Of a stretch of DNA of 64,000 nucleotides, positions 23,623 through 32,611 are shown piece by piece. Numbering within the stretch: the first letter of the stretch is position 1; every line of letters begins with the position of its first letter. The position numbers were made by a program, and so were the translations under genes. The notes beneath the pieces were generated by a model. That model made no database searches, was not told the DNA's origin, and saw only the letters and a list, made by a program, of their open reading frames with translations. Location of the stretch: NCBI GenBank assembly GCA_001765415.1, contig CP017245.1:930001-994000 (forward strand). The letters are read 5' to 3'. This DNA is from Candidatus Melainabacteria bacterium MEL.A1 (lineage in GTDB: Bacteria > Cyanobacteriota > Vampirovibrionia > Gastranaerophilales > Gastranaerophilaceae).

Positions 23623-24315
23623 GTGAGTAACGATTTTAGAATATTAAAAACTACAAAAACAAAATTGGGGAATGAAATTCAATTAATAGGTAACAATTCT
23701 TCTAACACTAATAAAATTTCATTAGTTATAGGAGTTTTTCATGGTGACGAACCGCAAGGAAAATTCTTGATTGAAGAATATTTGAAAAAATGTGGCATGC
23801 TCCCCACCTCGAAATCTCCGATTGTAAGGAAGGGACTATTGTTTATCCCTTGCCTAAACCCAGACGGCATGCAATTGGGGCAACGAACTAACGCAAACGG
23901 AGTTGATTTAAACCGTAATTTTCCGACAAAAAACTGGGGGAAAAATCAAGGCGACAACGCAACTTGCAACGATAGCAATTCGGCTTATTATGGCGGTACA
24001 TCAAGCGGAAGCGAGATTGAAACACAGTTTCTAATAGATACTATTAATGAATTTAAGCCAGATAAGATACTAACACTACACGCTCCATACAAAGTAGTTA
24101 ACTATGACGGTCCTGCACAAGAATGGGCAGAACAAATTTCTAAAATAATAAATTACCCCGTCGAAGCAAGTATTGGCTACCCAACACCGGGAAGCTTTGG
24201 GACTTATGCCGGTGTAGAAAAACAAATCCAAACAATTACCCTTGAGCTAGACGAAGAAATACCGGTAGAACAACTAGTCCAACCGGCATTTGAGATATTT
24301 GATAAACTTTTATAA
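23623..24315 (+). CDS. M14-family zinc carboxypeptidase-like protein
   Basis: This 230-residue peptidase has no signal peptide. Zinc ligands are visible as 'FHGDEPQGK' (H-x2-E) and the later His in 'ILTLHAPYK'. 'NPDGMQLGQRTNANGVDLNRNFPT' is the substrate-arginine/asparagine motif. The catalytic glutamate is probably in 'TITLELDEE'. This points to the MpaA/succinylglutamate-desuccinylase-like branch, perhaps murein-peptide recycling. A GTG start follows TTGAGAGAATA, 13 bases after ftsY. An insert-like stretch ('MLPTSKSPIVRKG') just before 'LLFIPCLNPDG' is encoded by a family A repeat. Confidence 0.8.
   Translation: MSNDFRILKTTKTKLGNEIQLIGNNSSNTNKISLVIGVFHGDEPQGKFLIEEYLKKCGMLPTSKSPIVRKGLLFIPCLNPDGMQLGQRTNANGVDLNRNFPTKNWGKNQGDNATCNDSNSAYYGGTSSGSEIETQFLIDTINEFKPDKILTLHAPYKVVNYDGPAQEWAEQISKIINYPVEASIGYPTPGSFGTYAGVEKQIQTITLELDEEIPVEQLVQPAFEIFDKLL
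23798..23835. repeat. family A repeat inside the M14 peptidase gene
   Basis: Read on the minus strand it is CCTTCCTTACAATCGGAG followed by ATTTCGAGGTGGGGAGCA, aligning with CCTCCCTAACAAGGGAGG..AGGTGGGTGCT at 14680-14710. It keeps the frame and encodes about 13 residues just before the NPDG motif. Confidence 0.45.
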
Positions 24316-24753
24316 TTATTTTCCTTTACCAAGAAAAATAGAAAATCTGTATTCAGAGCCACCTTCTTTGCGGTTAACAACATATTCTCCACCAGTATTA
24401 AAGAATGCTGCACTGATACGCCCTGCACCGGTTCCAGATCTTACTGCAGTATTATTACGCAACTGACCGCTTTCTTCTGAACGACTATTATTCCATTCTT
24501 CATGCAATACGTTAAAATCCTTTTGATCCAACTTGTATTTTACACCTTTATCAGAACTAGCATGTGATGCTCCTAACAAAATATAAGCATCAGCTTTGTT
24601 TAATGAAATAGTTTGATTTTGTGCTTTTACTGTATGAACTCCGGATTTTTCCGAATTGAACTTTGTACCTTTTGGCACATATAATGTTCTCTTTTGTACA
24701 GCTCCATTTTCTTTCCATTGCACAACTACCGGAACTGTTAATTCACCTGCCAT
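24316..24753 (-). CDS. hypothetical basic protein
   Basis: This 145-residue protein starts MAGELTVPVVVQWKENGAVQ. It has a beta-rich first half ('KRTLYVPKGTKFNSEKSGVHTVKAQNQTISL'), a polar centre and a C-terminal 'GAGRISAAFFNTGGEYVVNRKEGGSEYRFSIFLGKGK'. There are no known motifs, signal peptide or membrane segment. AAGGAGAATAAT before the ATG is a good ribosome site, so it is likely expressed. It is convergent with the peptidase gene and directly abuts its stop codon. Confidence 0.6.
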   Translation of the reverse strand: MAGELTVPVVVQWKENGAVQKRTLYVPKGTKFNSEKSGVHTVKAQNQTISLNKADAYILLGASHASSDKGVKYKLDQKDFNVLHEEWNNSRSEESGQLRNNTAVRSGTGAGRISAAFFNTGGEYVVNRKEGGSEYRFSIFLGKGK

Positions 24754-24907
24754 ATTATTCTCCTTATGTTTATTTACATGTATATAAAGTATATATAAAA
24801 TAAATAATTGACTTTTGATAAGATATTTTTACAAAAGTTAATACATCAAATAATTAATTGATTAGTATATTTTTATGATAATATTGAAGAAAATGAGGTG
24901 CTTTTAT

Positions 24908-26281
24908 ATGAAATTACACAATTCTTATACAAACAAAGTTGAAGATTTTACACCAATTGACGGCAACAAGGTAAAAATGTATGTTTGCGGGCCAACCGTT
25001 TATGATAATGCGCATTTGGGACACGCAAGATGTTACATAACTTGGGATGTTTTATATAGATATTTAAAATTCAAAGGTTACGATGTTACATATTGCCGTA
25101 ACGTTACTGATGTTGATGATAAAATCCTTAAAAAAGCAGAAAAAGAAGGTAAAACACCTGAACAAGTTTCTCAATATTGGTACAAACAATTTGAAAACTC
25201 TATGAAAGCACTAAATACACTAAAGCCTGACATTGAACCATTTGCAACCAAAACCTTAGGAGAAATGATTTCTATCGTAAAAGATTTGATTGCAAAAGGG
25301 TATGCTTACGAAGCGGATGGCGATGTTTATTTCAGAGTGAAAAAATTCCCTAAATACGGGTATCTTTCAAAACAACCGATTGACCAATTGGAAAGCGGTG
25401 CAAGAATTGAAGTTGGCGAACACAAAGAAGATCCATTAGATTTTGCCCTTTGGAAAAAAGATGAAAAATTCGGCTACAAATCACCTTGGGGCGTAGGTCG
25501 ACCAGGTTGGCACATTGAATGTTCTGCGATGAGTAGAAAATATTTGGGTAAAACTATTGATATTCACGCCGGCGGTGCTGATTTAATTTTTCCTCACCAC
25601 GAAAATGAAATCGCTCAATCTGAATGCGCTAACGGTTGCAAATTCGTAAACTACTGGCTACACAATGGCTTTGTAACAATTAACAAAGAAAAAATGTCAA
25701 AATCTTTAGGTAATTTTTTAACAATTGATGATTTGTTGAAAAAATATGATGCAAACACAATTCGTTTCTTCATCTTGACAAACCATTACAGAATGCCGGT
25801 TGAATTTTCTGATGAGGCACTTTCTTCTGCTCAAGCAGGTGTAAAAAGAATGCTTAACGCAAAACGCACAAAACTTAATGAAGATTTAGATATTACGCAA
25901 ACAGAAGAATATAAAGCATTTGTCGAGGCAATGGATGACGATTTGAACACATCAAAAGCACTTGCTGTTCTTTTTGATTTGACAAATAAAGCCAATAAAG
26001 ATGACAAGAACGCATTTACAATTCTGTTTAAATTAGCGTCAGTTCTAGGTTTTACTTTTGACAAACCACAATTAAGCGAAGAAGAAATCCAAAACGCATT
26101 AAAAAAAGTTTCAGAAGTTTTAAACAAAGAATTTTCATCTATGAATGACTTAATTTCATACAGAAAAGAAGCTCGAGATGCCAAAAATTGGGATATAGCA
26201 GACAAAATCCGAATTACATTAGACGAATGCGGAATTGTACTAAAAGATACCAAAGATGGCACAACTTTTGAAGCGAAATAA
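24908..26281 (+). CDS. cysS: cysteinyl-tRNA synthetase
   Basis: This 457-residue class I synthetase charges tRNA-Cys. The start at ATG 24908 (MKLHNSYTNK) is set by GAGGTG; the frame is open further upstream without a ribosome site. Zinc/substrate motifs are 'MYVCGPTVYDNAHLGHARCYITWD' (HIGH-type), 'GRPGWHIECSAMS' and 'HHENEIAQSE'. 'KEKMSKSLGNFLTI' is the KMSKS loop. The C-terminal DALR-like helical domain is complete. No operon partner is obvious. Confidence 0.96.
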   Translation: MKLHNSYTNKVEDFTPIDGNKVKMYVCGPTVYDNAHLGHARCYITWDVLYRYLKFKGYDVTYCRNVTDVDDKILKKAEKEGKTPEQVSQYWYKQFENSMKALNTLKPDIEPFATKTLGEMISIVKDLIAKGYAYEADGDVYFRVKKFPKYGYLSKQPIDQLESGARIEVGEHKEDPLDFALWKKDEKFGYKSPWGVGRPGWHIECSAMSRKYLGKTIDIHAGGADLIFPHHENEIAQSECANGCKFVNYWLHNGFVTINKEKMSKSLGNFLTIDDLLKKYDANTIRFFILTNHYRMPVEFSDEALSSAQAGVKRMLNAKRTKLNEDLDITQTEEYKAFVEAMDDDLNTSKALAVLFDLTNKANKDDKNAFTILFKLASVLGFTFDKPQLSEEEIQNALKKVSEVLNKEFSSMNDLISYRKEARDAKNWDIADKIRITLDECGIVLKDTKDGTTFEAK

Positions 26282-26358
26282 ATATTAAAAATATTAGCGG
26301 TATAAATAACCCGTCTTATTTATGTAATAATTTTTAATTTCTCTAGCAAAAATTATTT

Positions 26359-26946
26359 ATGACCGTTTTTATAGATAATATGAATAAGATAAATAATATT
26401 AGTTTTCAAAATAATGATAGGGTAAAAAAATTTGGGAAAACCGACGATGGAAGGCTCATTGTCGGCGTAAAAGACATTGATTCCGATAATTATATAAAAA
26501 GTACAATTCCCGAAAAAAATTATGACAGCTTTGAAGAATACGTCAACAATGTTCAAGGTAAGTATGGTAAACTTGCAAAAAATAATTTACAAAAAGGCTC
26601 TCAAGCTTTATATGCCATAAATATTGCTGCAGCTACTATTGGAGCAGCAATTAGTGCAGCATGCCTAAAGCAGACCTCTAAAGTTAAAACATTCTTTAGG
26701 ACTATAGGCGGTGCTTTGGCTGGAGTTTTAGCATCTTCTGTAATTATAGTGACGGTTATTATACACAAAATATTAAACATTACTAAAACAGCCAAAACTC
26801 TTGATATTGTTCCATATGAAAGACCAGCAAACCCAATTAAAAATAAACAAGAAAACAAAAAATCCGAACCACAAATAACTAAAAAAACAGAAAGTAAAAA
26901 AGAAGATATTTGTGAAATAAAAAACGAACAACAAGAAGAAGAATAA
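26359..26946 (+). CDS. hypothetical membrane protein with charged tail
   Basis: This 195-residue protein has a soluble N-terminal part of about 85 residues. Two adjacent membrane segments follow ('ALYAINIAAATIGAAISAACL' and 'GALAGVLASSVIIVTVIIH'), then a Lys/Glu/Pro-rich tail. No signal peptide. An alternative ATG at 26380 (MNKINN) is possible; neither has a clear ribosome site. It lies 23 bases before the SpoIID gene on the same strand. Function unknown. Confidence 0.6.
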   Translation: MTVFIDNMNKINNISFQNNDRVKKFGKTDDGRLIVGVKDIDSDNYIKSTIPEKNYDSFEEYVNNVQGKYGKLAKNNLQKGSQALYAINIAAATIGAAISAACLKQTSKVKTFFRTIGGALAGVLASSVIIVTVIIHKILNITKTAKTLDIVPYERPANPIKNKQENKKSEPQITKKTESKKEDICEIKNEQQEEE

Positions 26947-26969
26947 TTTTTTTGTCATATAATTAAATT

Positions 26970-28700
26970 ATGAAAAAAATATTATTAACATCAATTATAA
27001 TGAGCTTTATAGCAATAGCCCCAACAGAGGCACAATACATGCCTGTAATTCCATCTGCGACATTACAAGCAGCACAACAAGCAGTAATTCAAAGTACTCC
27101 GTCTTCTGAAGTTGTTCGAGTTGGTATAGGAACTACAAATTTTGGAACTTATCAATACAATGACATAACAATATTCGGGACAGGCGATACACAGATTTAT
27201 GATAACAAAATCCTAATCGGAAATTATCCGGCAAATCAAAATGTAAGAATAACGTTAAAAGACGGGATGTTCAATATTTATACCCCAGAAAGTACGCAAC
27301 CTGAAAAAGTTGTAGGCCCTGTTCAAATCACAAGCAACTACGGGCTTTTGGGTGTCACAGGCTTGAAACGTGCTGGCAAACAAGCTTTATATCACGGTGC
27401 ATTTGAACTAAAAAAATGCAACAATAACACATTCAATTTAGTCAATATGATTGAAGTTGAAGAATATTTGAAAGGCGTTGTTCCAAACGAAATGCCTGTA
27501 AGTTTTGGGTTAGAAGCCTTGAAAGCTCAAAGTGTTGCAGCAAGAAACTATGTTCTTTCACCACGCACCAAAGCATCTAGTAACTACGATGTAGTTGATT
27601 CTGTTGCAAGTCAAGTTTATTTTGGCGCAAATACCGAAAGACCTTTGTCAAATCAAGCTGTTACAGAAACAGAAGGAATTGTAGCTCTACATAACTGGGA
27701 TATGATTGTAGCACAATACTCATCAACCGCAGGCGGATACACAGAAAGCTATTCAAATGCTTTTTCTGATCCGAAAACCAAAGCTTTTCCGGCACCCGAA
27801 AAACCTTACCTAAAAGCAAAACCGGACATTGTTTCCCAAACATCCTTAAAATCAGAAGAAGCTGCAAAAGCATATTATCAATCAAGACCGGATGCGTACG
27901 ACATCCGCTCATCTTATTACAGATGGGAAAGAGATTGGACTGCGCAAGAACTTAAAAATGCTCTTCAATCAACTCTTGCAGCACAATCTTCAACCGGATT
28001 TGTAAAACCTGCATTTAATAAAGGCGACAAACTCGATGATTTGGTTGAAATAAAAGTTATTAGGCGTGGTGATTCCGGAAAAATTATGGAAATGGAAGTC
28101 GTAACCCGTTCTCAAACATACAAAGTTTATAAAGAATTAGTTATAAGAAGATTAATGACAAAAGATGGTAAAGCCCTACCAAGTGCAAATGTTGTGTTTG
28201 AAAATACAAAAGATGACGATGGCAATTTAGTGTCAATTCATGCTTGGGGTGGTGGTTTTGGTCACGGCGTAGGAATGAGCCAATACGGAGCAGGATTTAT
28301 GGGATCAGAGCTTCATCTGTCTTATGACAAAATTTTGAAACATTATTACACTGGCATAAGTTTGACTACAAAACCAGTAATAATTTCAACAGAAGCAGGT
28401 CAGCAAACTGCGACACAATATTTTTATTCAAAAGACAAAAAAGCAAAAATCGTAATAGATAACAAGTTTGGCGTAAATTCAATTAATGTTACAATAAACG
28501 GACAAAAACAAACCTTTGATCTTCCAAAAGAAGTTTTCGGTGTAAAAAGGTTTGTAGAAATAGATATTTCTAAATATATTAAACAGGGAAAAAATTCAAT
28601 AACATTTACCTCTGATGAGTTCTATTCAAGCTCCACAAGAAAGGGAGTGAGATTATATATCGAACTTGTAAAAAAAGATGAAAATGAATATGTTTGGTAA
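26970..28700 (+). CDS. SpoIID/LytB-domain protein
   Basis: This 576-residue exported protein has signal peptide MKKILLTSIIMSFIAIAPTEA. The SpoIID domain (about 145-470) shows 'VEEYLKGVVPNEMPVSFGLEALKAQSVAARNYVL', 'AQYSSTAGGYTESYSNAF' and 'WGGGFGHGVGMSQYGAGFMG'. The family includes lytic transglycosylases acting on denuded glycan and amidase enhancers, so a peptidoglycan role in the envelope is likely; this organism is not expected to sporulate. A C-terminal beta-rich extension ('KIVIDNKFGVNSINVTINGQK') follows. TATAAT stands exactly six bases before ATG with no Shine-Dalgarno. Confidence 0.88.
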   Translation: MKKILLTSIIMSFIAIAPTEAQYMPVIPSATLQAAQQAVIQSTPSSEVVRVGIGTTNFGTYQYNDITIFGTGDTQIYDNKILIGNYPANQNVRITLKDGMFNIYTPESTQPEKVVGPVQITSNYGLLGVTGLKRAGKQALYHGAFELKKCNNNTFNLVNMIEVEEYLKGVVPNEMPVSFGLEALKAQSVAARNYVLSPRTKASSNYDVVDSVASQVYFGANTERPLSNQAVTETEGIVALHNWDMIVAQYSSTAGGYTESYSNAFSDPKTKAFPAPEKPYLKAKPDIVSQTSLKSEEAAKAYYQSRPDAYDIRSSYYRWERDWTAQELKNALQSTLAAQSSTGFVKPAFNKGDKLDDLVEIKVIRRGDSGKIMEMEVVTRSQTYKVYKELVIRRLMTKDGKALPSANVVFENTKDDDGNLVSIHAWGGGFGHGVGMSQYGAGFMGSELHLSYDKILKHYYTGISLTTKPVIISTEAGQQTATQYFYSKDKKAKIVIDNKFGVNSINVTINGQKQTFDLPKEVFGVKRFVEIDISKYIKQGKNSITFTSDEFYSSSTRKGVRLYIELVKKDENEYVW

Positions 28701-28750
28701 GATAAAACAGATAAAAACAGATTCTTAAGGTGATGATAAAGGGATAAGAA

Positions 28751-30349
28751 GTGGAAAATACAGAAAAAGATACAAAAACAATGAGCGTTTTAAAAGCCGC
28801 TTGGGTGATTGCAGTAGTAACAATTGTCAGCAAACTCATAGGTTTTATTAGAGATATAATTATTGCAAACTACTACGGAGCCTCATTAGTTTCAGATGCC
28901 TATTATTACGCATATCAAATACCTTCGCTTTCATTAATTTTGTTGGGCGGAGTTGGTGGTCCTTTTCATAGCGCAACAGTTGCAGTATTTTCAAAACTTA
29001 TACCTAATTTAAAAGACAAACCCGCAGACGATGTAAACAAATTATATTCAACATTTATGACTGCAACAACAATATTTTTCTTGCTATTGTCAATCATAAT
29101 GTTTTTATTTCCTCGTCAAATTATGGGATTAATAATTTCTAGCGGTTCAGCAGATATGATTAATTTGGCCGCAGAACATTTAAAAATTATGACTCCGTTA
29201 TTGATTATTGGCGGAATTGTCGGAATTTATTATGGAATTTTGATTATTTATAAACAATTTATGCTCCCGAATTTGTCACCAATAATTATGAGTGCAGCAA
29301 TTATTGGAGTAGTTGTAGCAGCAGCACCGAACGATCAAAAAGGTTACGCTCTGGCTTGGGCAACTACAATTGGTGCAATTTTGCAACTGATAATCCAATA
29401 CCCGAACGTAAAAAAACTCGGTTTTTTATGGAAACCAAATTTTCAATTCACAAATAACCCGAACTTCAAAGAAATAATGGAACTTCTATTCCCTGCAATT
29501 TTGAGTTCAACTGTCGGGCAAATCCATATTTACGTCGATATGTTTTTCACATCATCAATTTCAGAAGGTGCGTGGACTGCAATCGGATATGCTAACAGAG
29601 TTTTCCAGTTTCCTGTCGGGATTTTGGTAACAGCATTTTTAGTTCCACTTTTCCCAATTTTTGCAAGATTAGTTGCAGATAATGATTTGGAAGGTATTAA
29701 AACATATTTTAATAAAGGGGTTGGAGTTTTATTCTTTGCAGCAATCCCAATTATTATAGGAATTTTGACTGTTGGAATGGATTCTGTAAGATTAATATTT
29801 GAACGCGGCGCATTTGATACAAACGCAACATTTATGGTAACAGAGGCACTTTGGTTCTTGTCTGTGTCAATTTTACCTTATGTTTTTAGAGATTCAATTA
29901 CTAGAGTTTACTATTCATTCAATGATTCAAAAACCCCATTTATTGTAGCTTTTTCATCAATCGTTTTAAAATATCTTTTGAACGTAATTTTTATAAGTAA
30001 ATTACACATGGGAATTGGCGGAATTACGTTATCAACCTCTCTTGTTACCATGTTTAATGCGTGCGTTCTAGGTGCATTAATTTACAAAAAAGTCCGAATG
30101 GATTATAAGGGATTATTTACAAACTTATTGAAAATGGGTATTGCCGGCGGAATTACATTAGGAATATGCTATTTTGCGGCTGCAAGTTTTGACAAATTTG
30201 TACATATACAAAAAACAATTTTTGAGATAATTAAAATCGCTTCAATTGGAGGAATTTGTCTAGTTGTCTACACCGCACTAAACTTAATTTTTAAAATGGA
30301 ATACGCTCAAGAATTAAGTTCAAGATTAATGAGCAAATTGAAAAGATAA
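28751..30349 (+). CDS. murJ: lipid II flippase MurJ (MviN family)
   Basis: This 532-residue MOP-superfamily membrane protein has about 14 predicted segments. It exports lipid-linked peptidoglycan precursor. The opening 'LKAAWVIAVVTIVSKLIGFIRDIIIANYYGAS' and 'DAYYYAYQIPSL' are diagnostic, as are 'GYANRVFQFPVGILVTAFLVPLFPIFARL' and 'FERGAFD'. The GTG start is supported by AAAGGGA six bases upstream. It follows the SpoIID-type gene, consistent with a cell-wall cluster. Confidence 0.93.
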   Translation: MENTEKDTKTMSVLKAAWVIAVVTIVSKLIGFIRDIIIANYYGASLVSDAYYYAYQIPSLSLILLGGVGGPFHSATVAVFSKLIPNLKDKPADDVNKLYSTFMTATTIFFLLLSIIMFLFPRQIMGLIISSGSADMINLAAEHLKIMTPLLIIGGIVGIYYGILIIYKQFMLPNLSPIIMSAAIIGVVVAAAPNDQKGYALAWATTIGAILQLIIQYPNVKKLGFLWKPNFQFTNNPNFKEIMELLFPAILSSTVGQIHIYVDMFFTSSISEGAWTAIGYANRVFQFPVGILVTAFLVPLFPIFARLVADNDLEGIKTYFNKGVGVLFFAAIPIIIGILTVGMDSVRLIFERGAFDTNATFMVTEALWFLSVSILPYVFRDSITRVYYSFNDSKTPFIVAFSSIVLKYLLNVIFISKLHMGIGGITLSTSLVTMFNACVLGALIYKKVRMDYKGLFTNLLKMGIAGGITLGICYFAAASFDKFVHIQKTIFEIIKIASIGGICLVVYTALNLIFKMEYAQELSSRLMSKLKR

Positions 30350-30445
30350 AGCTAGACAAAAAAATAATACGTCATGCGGAATTTATTTCAGTATCGCATA
30401 ATAAGTAAAAAAGGTTAACATTACAACATAAAGGGATAAACTTCA

Positions 30446-31042
30446 ATGATAATACATAATGCAGAACAAATTAAACAAGTACTAGAAAATGACGGAGTAA
30501 TTGCCTATGTTACAGACACTGTTTGGGGATTAGGATGTTTACCAAATTCTGAAAAGGCTGTAAAAAAAATTTATGAAATAAAAAAAAGAGAAACACAAAA
30601 ACCTTTAATTTTAATGTCAAACGAAACTTATAACTTGTTGGAATATGTAAAACCAATTTCTAAAATCGGGTGCAAACTTATAAAAAAATATTTTCCGGGA
30701 GCATTGACAATCGTCACCGAAAAAAGCGATAAAACTCCCTATTATATAACATCTAATATGGAAACTGTTGGAATTAGAGTTCCTGACAATGCAGTTTTTA
30801 AAGAGATATGTGAAATTGTTCCTAACCATGTACTTGCAACAACAAGTGCTAATTTGTCACATCAACCGTCTGCTAAAACTTATGAACAAGCATTAGAAAA
30901 CATGACAGGTTTGGCAGACTTAATAATTCCTGATTTTGGTCATCCTTGTAAAGGATTAGAGTCAACTGTTGCAGGAGTTTTCGGAAATGATTTAAAAATT
31001 TTTCGACAAGGCGCAATCACTATTGATAATGATAGCTTATAA
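30446..31042 (+). CDS. threonylcarbamoyl-AMP synthase (Sua5/YrdC/TsaC family)
   Basis: This 198-residue YrdC-fold protein in the family makes threonylcarbamoyl-AMP for t6A37 modification of ANN-decoding tRNAs. Motifs are 'GVIAYVTDTVWGLGC', 'IKKRETQKPLILMSN' (the KRxxxKP signature), 'KKYFPGALTIVTE', 'VGIRVPDN' and 'TTSANLSHQPSAKT'. 'ESTVAGVFGNDLKIFRQGAI' closes the domain. It lacks the Sua5 C-terminal domain. The AAAGGGATAAACTTC ribosome site is good. Confidence 0.9.
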   Translation: MIIHNAEQIKQVLENDGVIAYVTDTVWGLGCLPNSEKAVKKIYEIKKRETQKPLILMSNETYNLLEYVKPISKIGCKLIKKYFPGALTIVTEKSDKTPYYITSNMETVGIRVPDNAVFKEICEIVPNHVLATTSANLSHQPSAKTYEQALENMTGLADLIIPDFGHPCKGLESTVAGVFGNDLKIFRQGAITIDNDSL

Positions 31043-31071
31043 GCTCGTATTAAATTTTTCTATATGTCATA

Positions 31072-31128
31072 AAGAGATGTTCAAGTAATTACAAAACCCA
31101 GTTGCTTAATATCTACCGAACATCTCTT
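31072..31128. other. hairpin between convergent genes
   Basis: AAGAGATGTTC (31072-31082) and GAACATCTCTT (31118-31128) form an 11-bp perfect stem around a 35-base loop that has further pairing (AAGTAATT / AGTTGCTT). There is no T run on either side strong enough to call a terminator. It may be a weak bidirectional terminator or a structured RNA. Confidence 0.35.
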
Positions 31129-31167
31129 ACGCAATACATTTATTTCACGCTTTACATTTCATTCTTA

Positions 31168-31683
31168 TCAAAATTTGTTATAAAACACTGTTTCGGACAA
31201 ATCTTTTCTTTCGTAATGCAATGGATTTGGCTCAATTCCTTCTTTTGGATAACCAATCGGAAGAATAGAAACGGGAACAAAATTTTCAGGAATTTCAAAT
31301 TCTTTTACCAATTCTGCTTTATCAAAATATCCAACCCAAGTTGTCCCTAGCCCAATATTTTCAGTTTCCAACATCATTTGAGTTGTAACAATTGCCGCAT
31401 CAACTTCTCCCATATCGTCACCATCTTTGCGTTTCCAACTTGTTGTTTTGTCATAACAAACAACTAAAGCTAATGGAGCATGAAAATGATATGGAGTACA
31501 TTTTTTCAGTTTTTCAAGACTTTCTTCGTTATCCAAAACTAAAATTCTCTGTGGTTGAAAATTACAAGCAGTCGGAGCAACTCTAGCTGCTTCCAAAATC
31601 AAGTCCAGTTTTTCTTTTTCAACTTTTTTATCTTCAAATTTTCTAACAGAATATCTTTTTTTCAAAAGTTCTAACAAATCCAT
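31168..31683 (-). CDS. nitroreductase-family flavoprotein
   Basis: This 171-residue FMN-dependent NADH/NADPH oxidoreductase belongs to the small nitroreductase type. 'KKRYSVRKFEDKKVEKEKLDLILEAARVAPTACNFQPQRILVL' gives the FMN phosphate contacts (RYSVR, SAxNxQP-like). 'DAAIVTTQMMLETENIGLGTTWVGYFD' and 'PIGYP' complete the fold. The physiological substrate is unknown. It is convergent with the Sua5/TsaC-type gene. Confidence 0.9.
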   Translation of the reverse strand: MDLLELLKKRYSVRKFEDKKVEKEKLDLILEAARVAPTACNFQPQRILVLDNEESLEKLKKCTPYHFHAPLALVVCYDKTTSWKRKDGDDMGEVDAAIVTTQMMLETENIGLGTTWVGYFDKAELVKEFEIPENFVPVSILPIGYPKEGIEPNPLHYERKDLSETVFYNKF

Positions 31684-31710
31684 ATCTAATCTCCTTTTTT
31701 CTCAATTTTA

Positions 31711-32589
31711 CTACACAACGCCAATACAGTCAAAACTATTTACACAATCCAAAACAGCTTGTGCGTGTTCTTCGTGCTTAGCGTAATAAATATGAGAGGC
31801 ATTCGGAATTACAATAATCCTGTTCTGCTCAGGATTGTTGCAATATGAATTAATTTTTCTTACAAAGCCTTCTGCATCATGATTTGTCATACTATCACGA
31901 GAACCAATTATAAACGCTCCTTGCACCTTCATTTGTGCAAGAGAACAAGTTTCGCCATCATTTGAGATTACAGGGCAATTCTTCAAATTCTCTGCGTTAT
32001 AAAAGGCTAGAAGTGTATTTGCAGTCATTGGAGAAAATCCCATAAATGCAAATGGAAGAATATCTTTTCCCCTGCCCTCATCGACAAACTTTTGAGCAGT
32101 TTCAAGATACATTTCTTTTTCAGGAATAATATCGAAAAAGTGTCTTAAATCAACCGGCGCACTCAAAATAAAATTGCTTACAAAATCATCTGTAGTATTT
32201 GCGAGATAATGAATAGCTCGGTTTGATCCAAGAGAATGCCCTGCTAGAATAATCTTTGTAAAACCAAGATTTTTCGCATATTTTACGTAAGCTTCAACAT
32301 CTTCATAAGCCAAACTAAAATCATCATTTACTACTCCGGTTGTAGTTTGTTTTCCTGTTTTAAGATTTGAATAACTTATGAATGAAAACGCATCCATCGC
32401 CTGGCCAGCAATAAATGCAATCCCGTTTTTACTCAACAATTCACCTGCTGCCGGCAAAAGCGCATTTTGAAAAACGTTACTGCAAATACCGCTCATCATG
32501 ATTACAACAGTACTCATTGTGTCTGAATTGCCCCACATAGCACCTTTCAAAACAAGTCCTCTCGGGGTTAGTACATCTATTATTTCCAT
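31711..32589 (-). CDS. alpha/beta-hydrolase fold protein
   Basis: This 292-residue hydrolase has the nucleophile elbow 'ILAGHSLGSNRAIHYL' (Ser in GHSLG), a likely acid in 'FIIGSRDSMTNHD' and the His in 'IPNASHIYYAKHEEHA'. It has no signal peptide and no lipase lid signature. Esterase or C-C hydrolase activity is plausible, but substrate cannot be told. It is 22 bases downstream of the cupin/CMD gene on the same strand, so possibly a metabolic pair. Confidence 0.8.
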   Translation of the reverse strand: MEIIDVLTPRGLVLKGAMWGNSDTMSTVVIMMSGICSNVFQNALLPAAGELLSKNGIAFIAGQAMDAFSFISYSNLKTGKQTTTGVVNDDFSLAYEDVEAYVKYAKNLGFTKIILAGHSLGSNRAIHYLANTTDDFVSNFILSAPVDLRHFFDIIPEKEMYLETAQKFVDEGRGKDILPFAFMGFSPMTANTLLAFYNAENLKNCPVISNDGETCSLAQMKVQGAFIIGSRDSMTNHDAEGFVRKINSYCNNPEQNRIIVIPNASHIYYAKHEEHAQAVLDCVNSFDCIGVV

Positions 32590-32611
32590 TTATTTACCTT
32601 TTTTGTGTCTA

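Noticed and set aside
31102..31350. 82-codon plus-strand frame opposite the nitroreductase
   Set aside because: Mostly antisense to a well-supported gene; no ribosome site.
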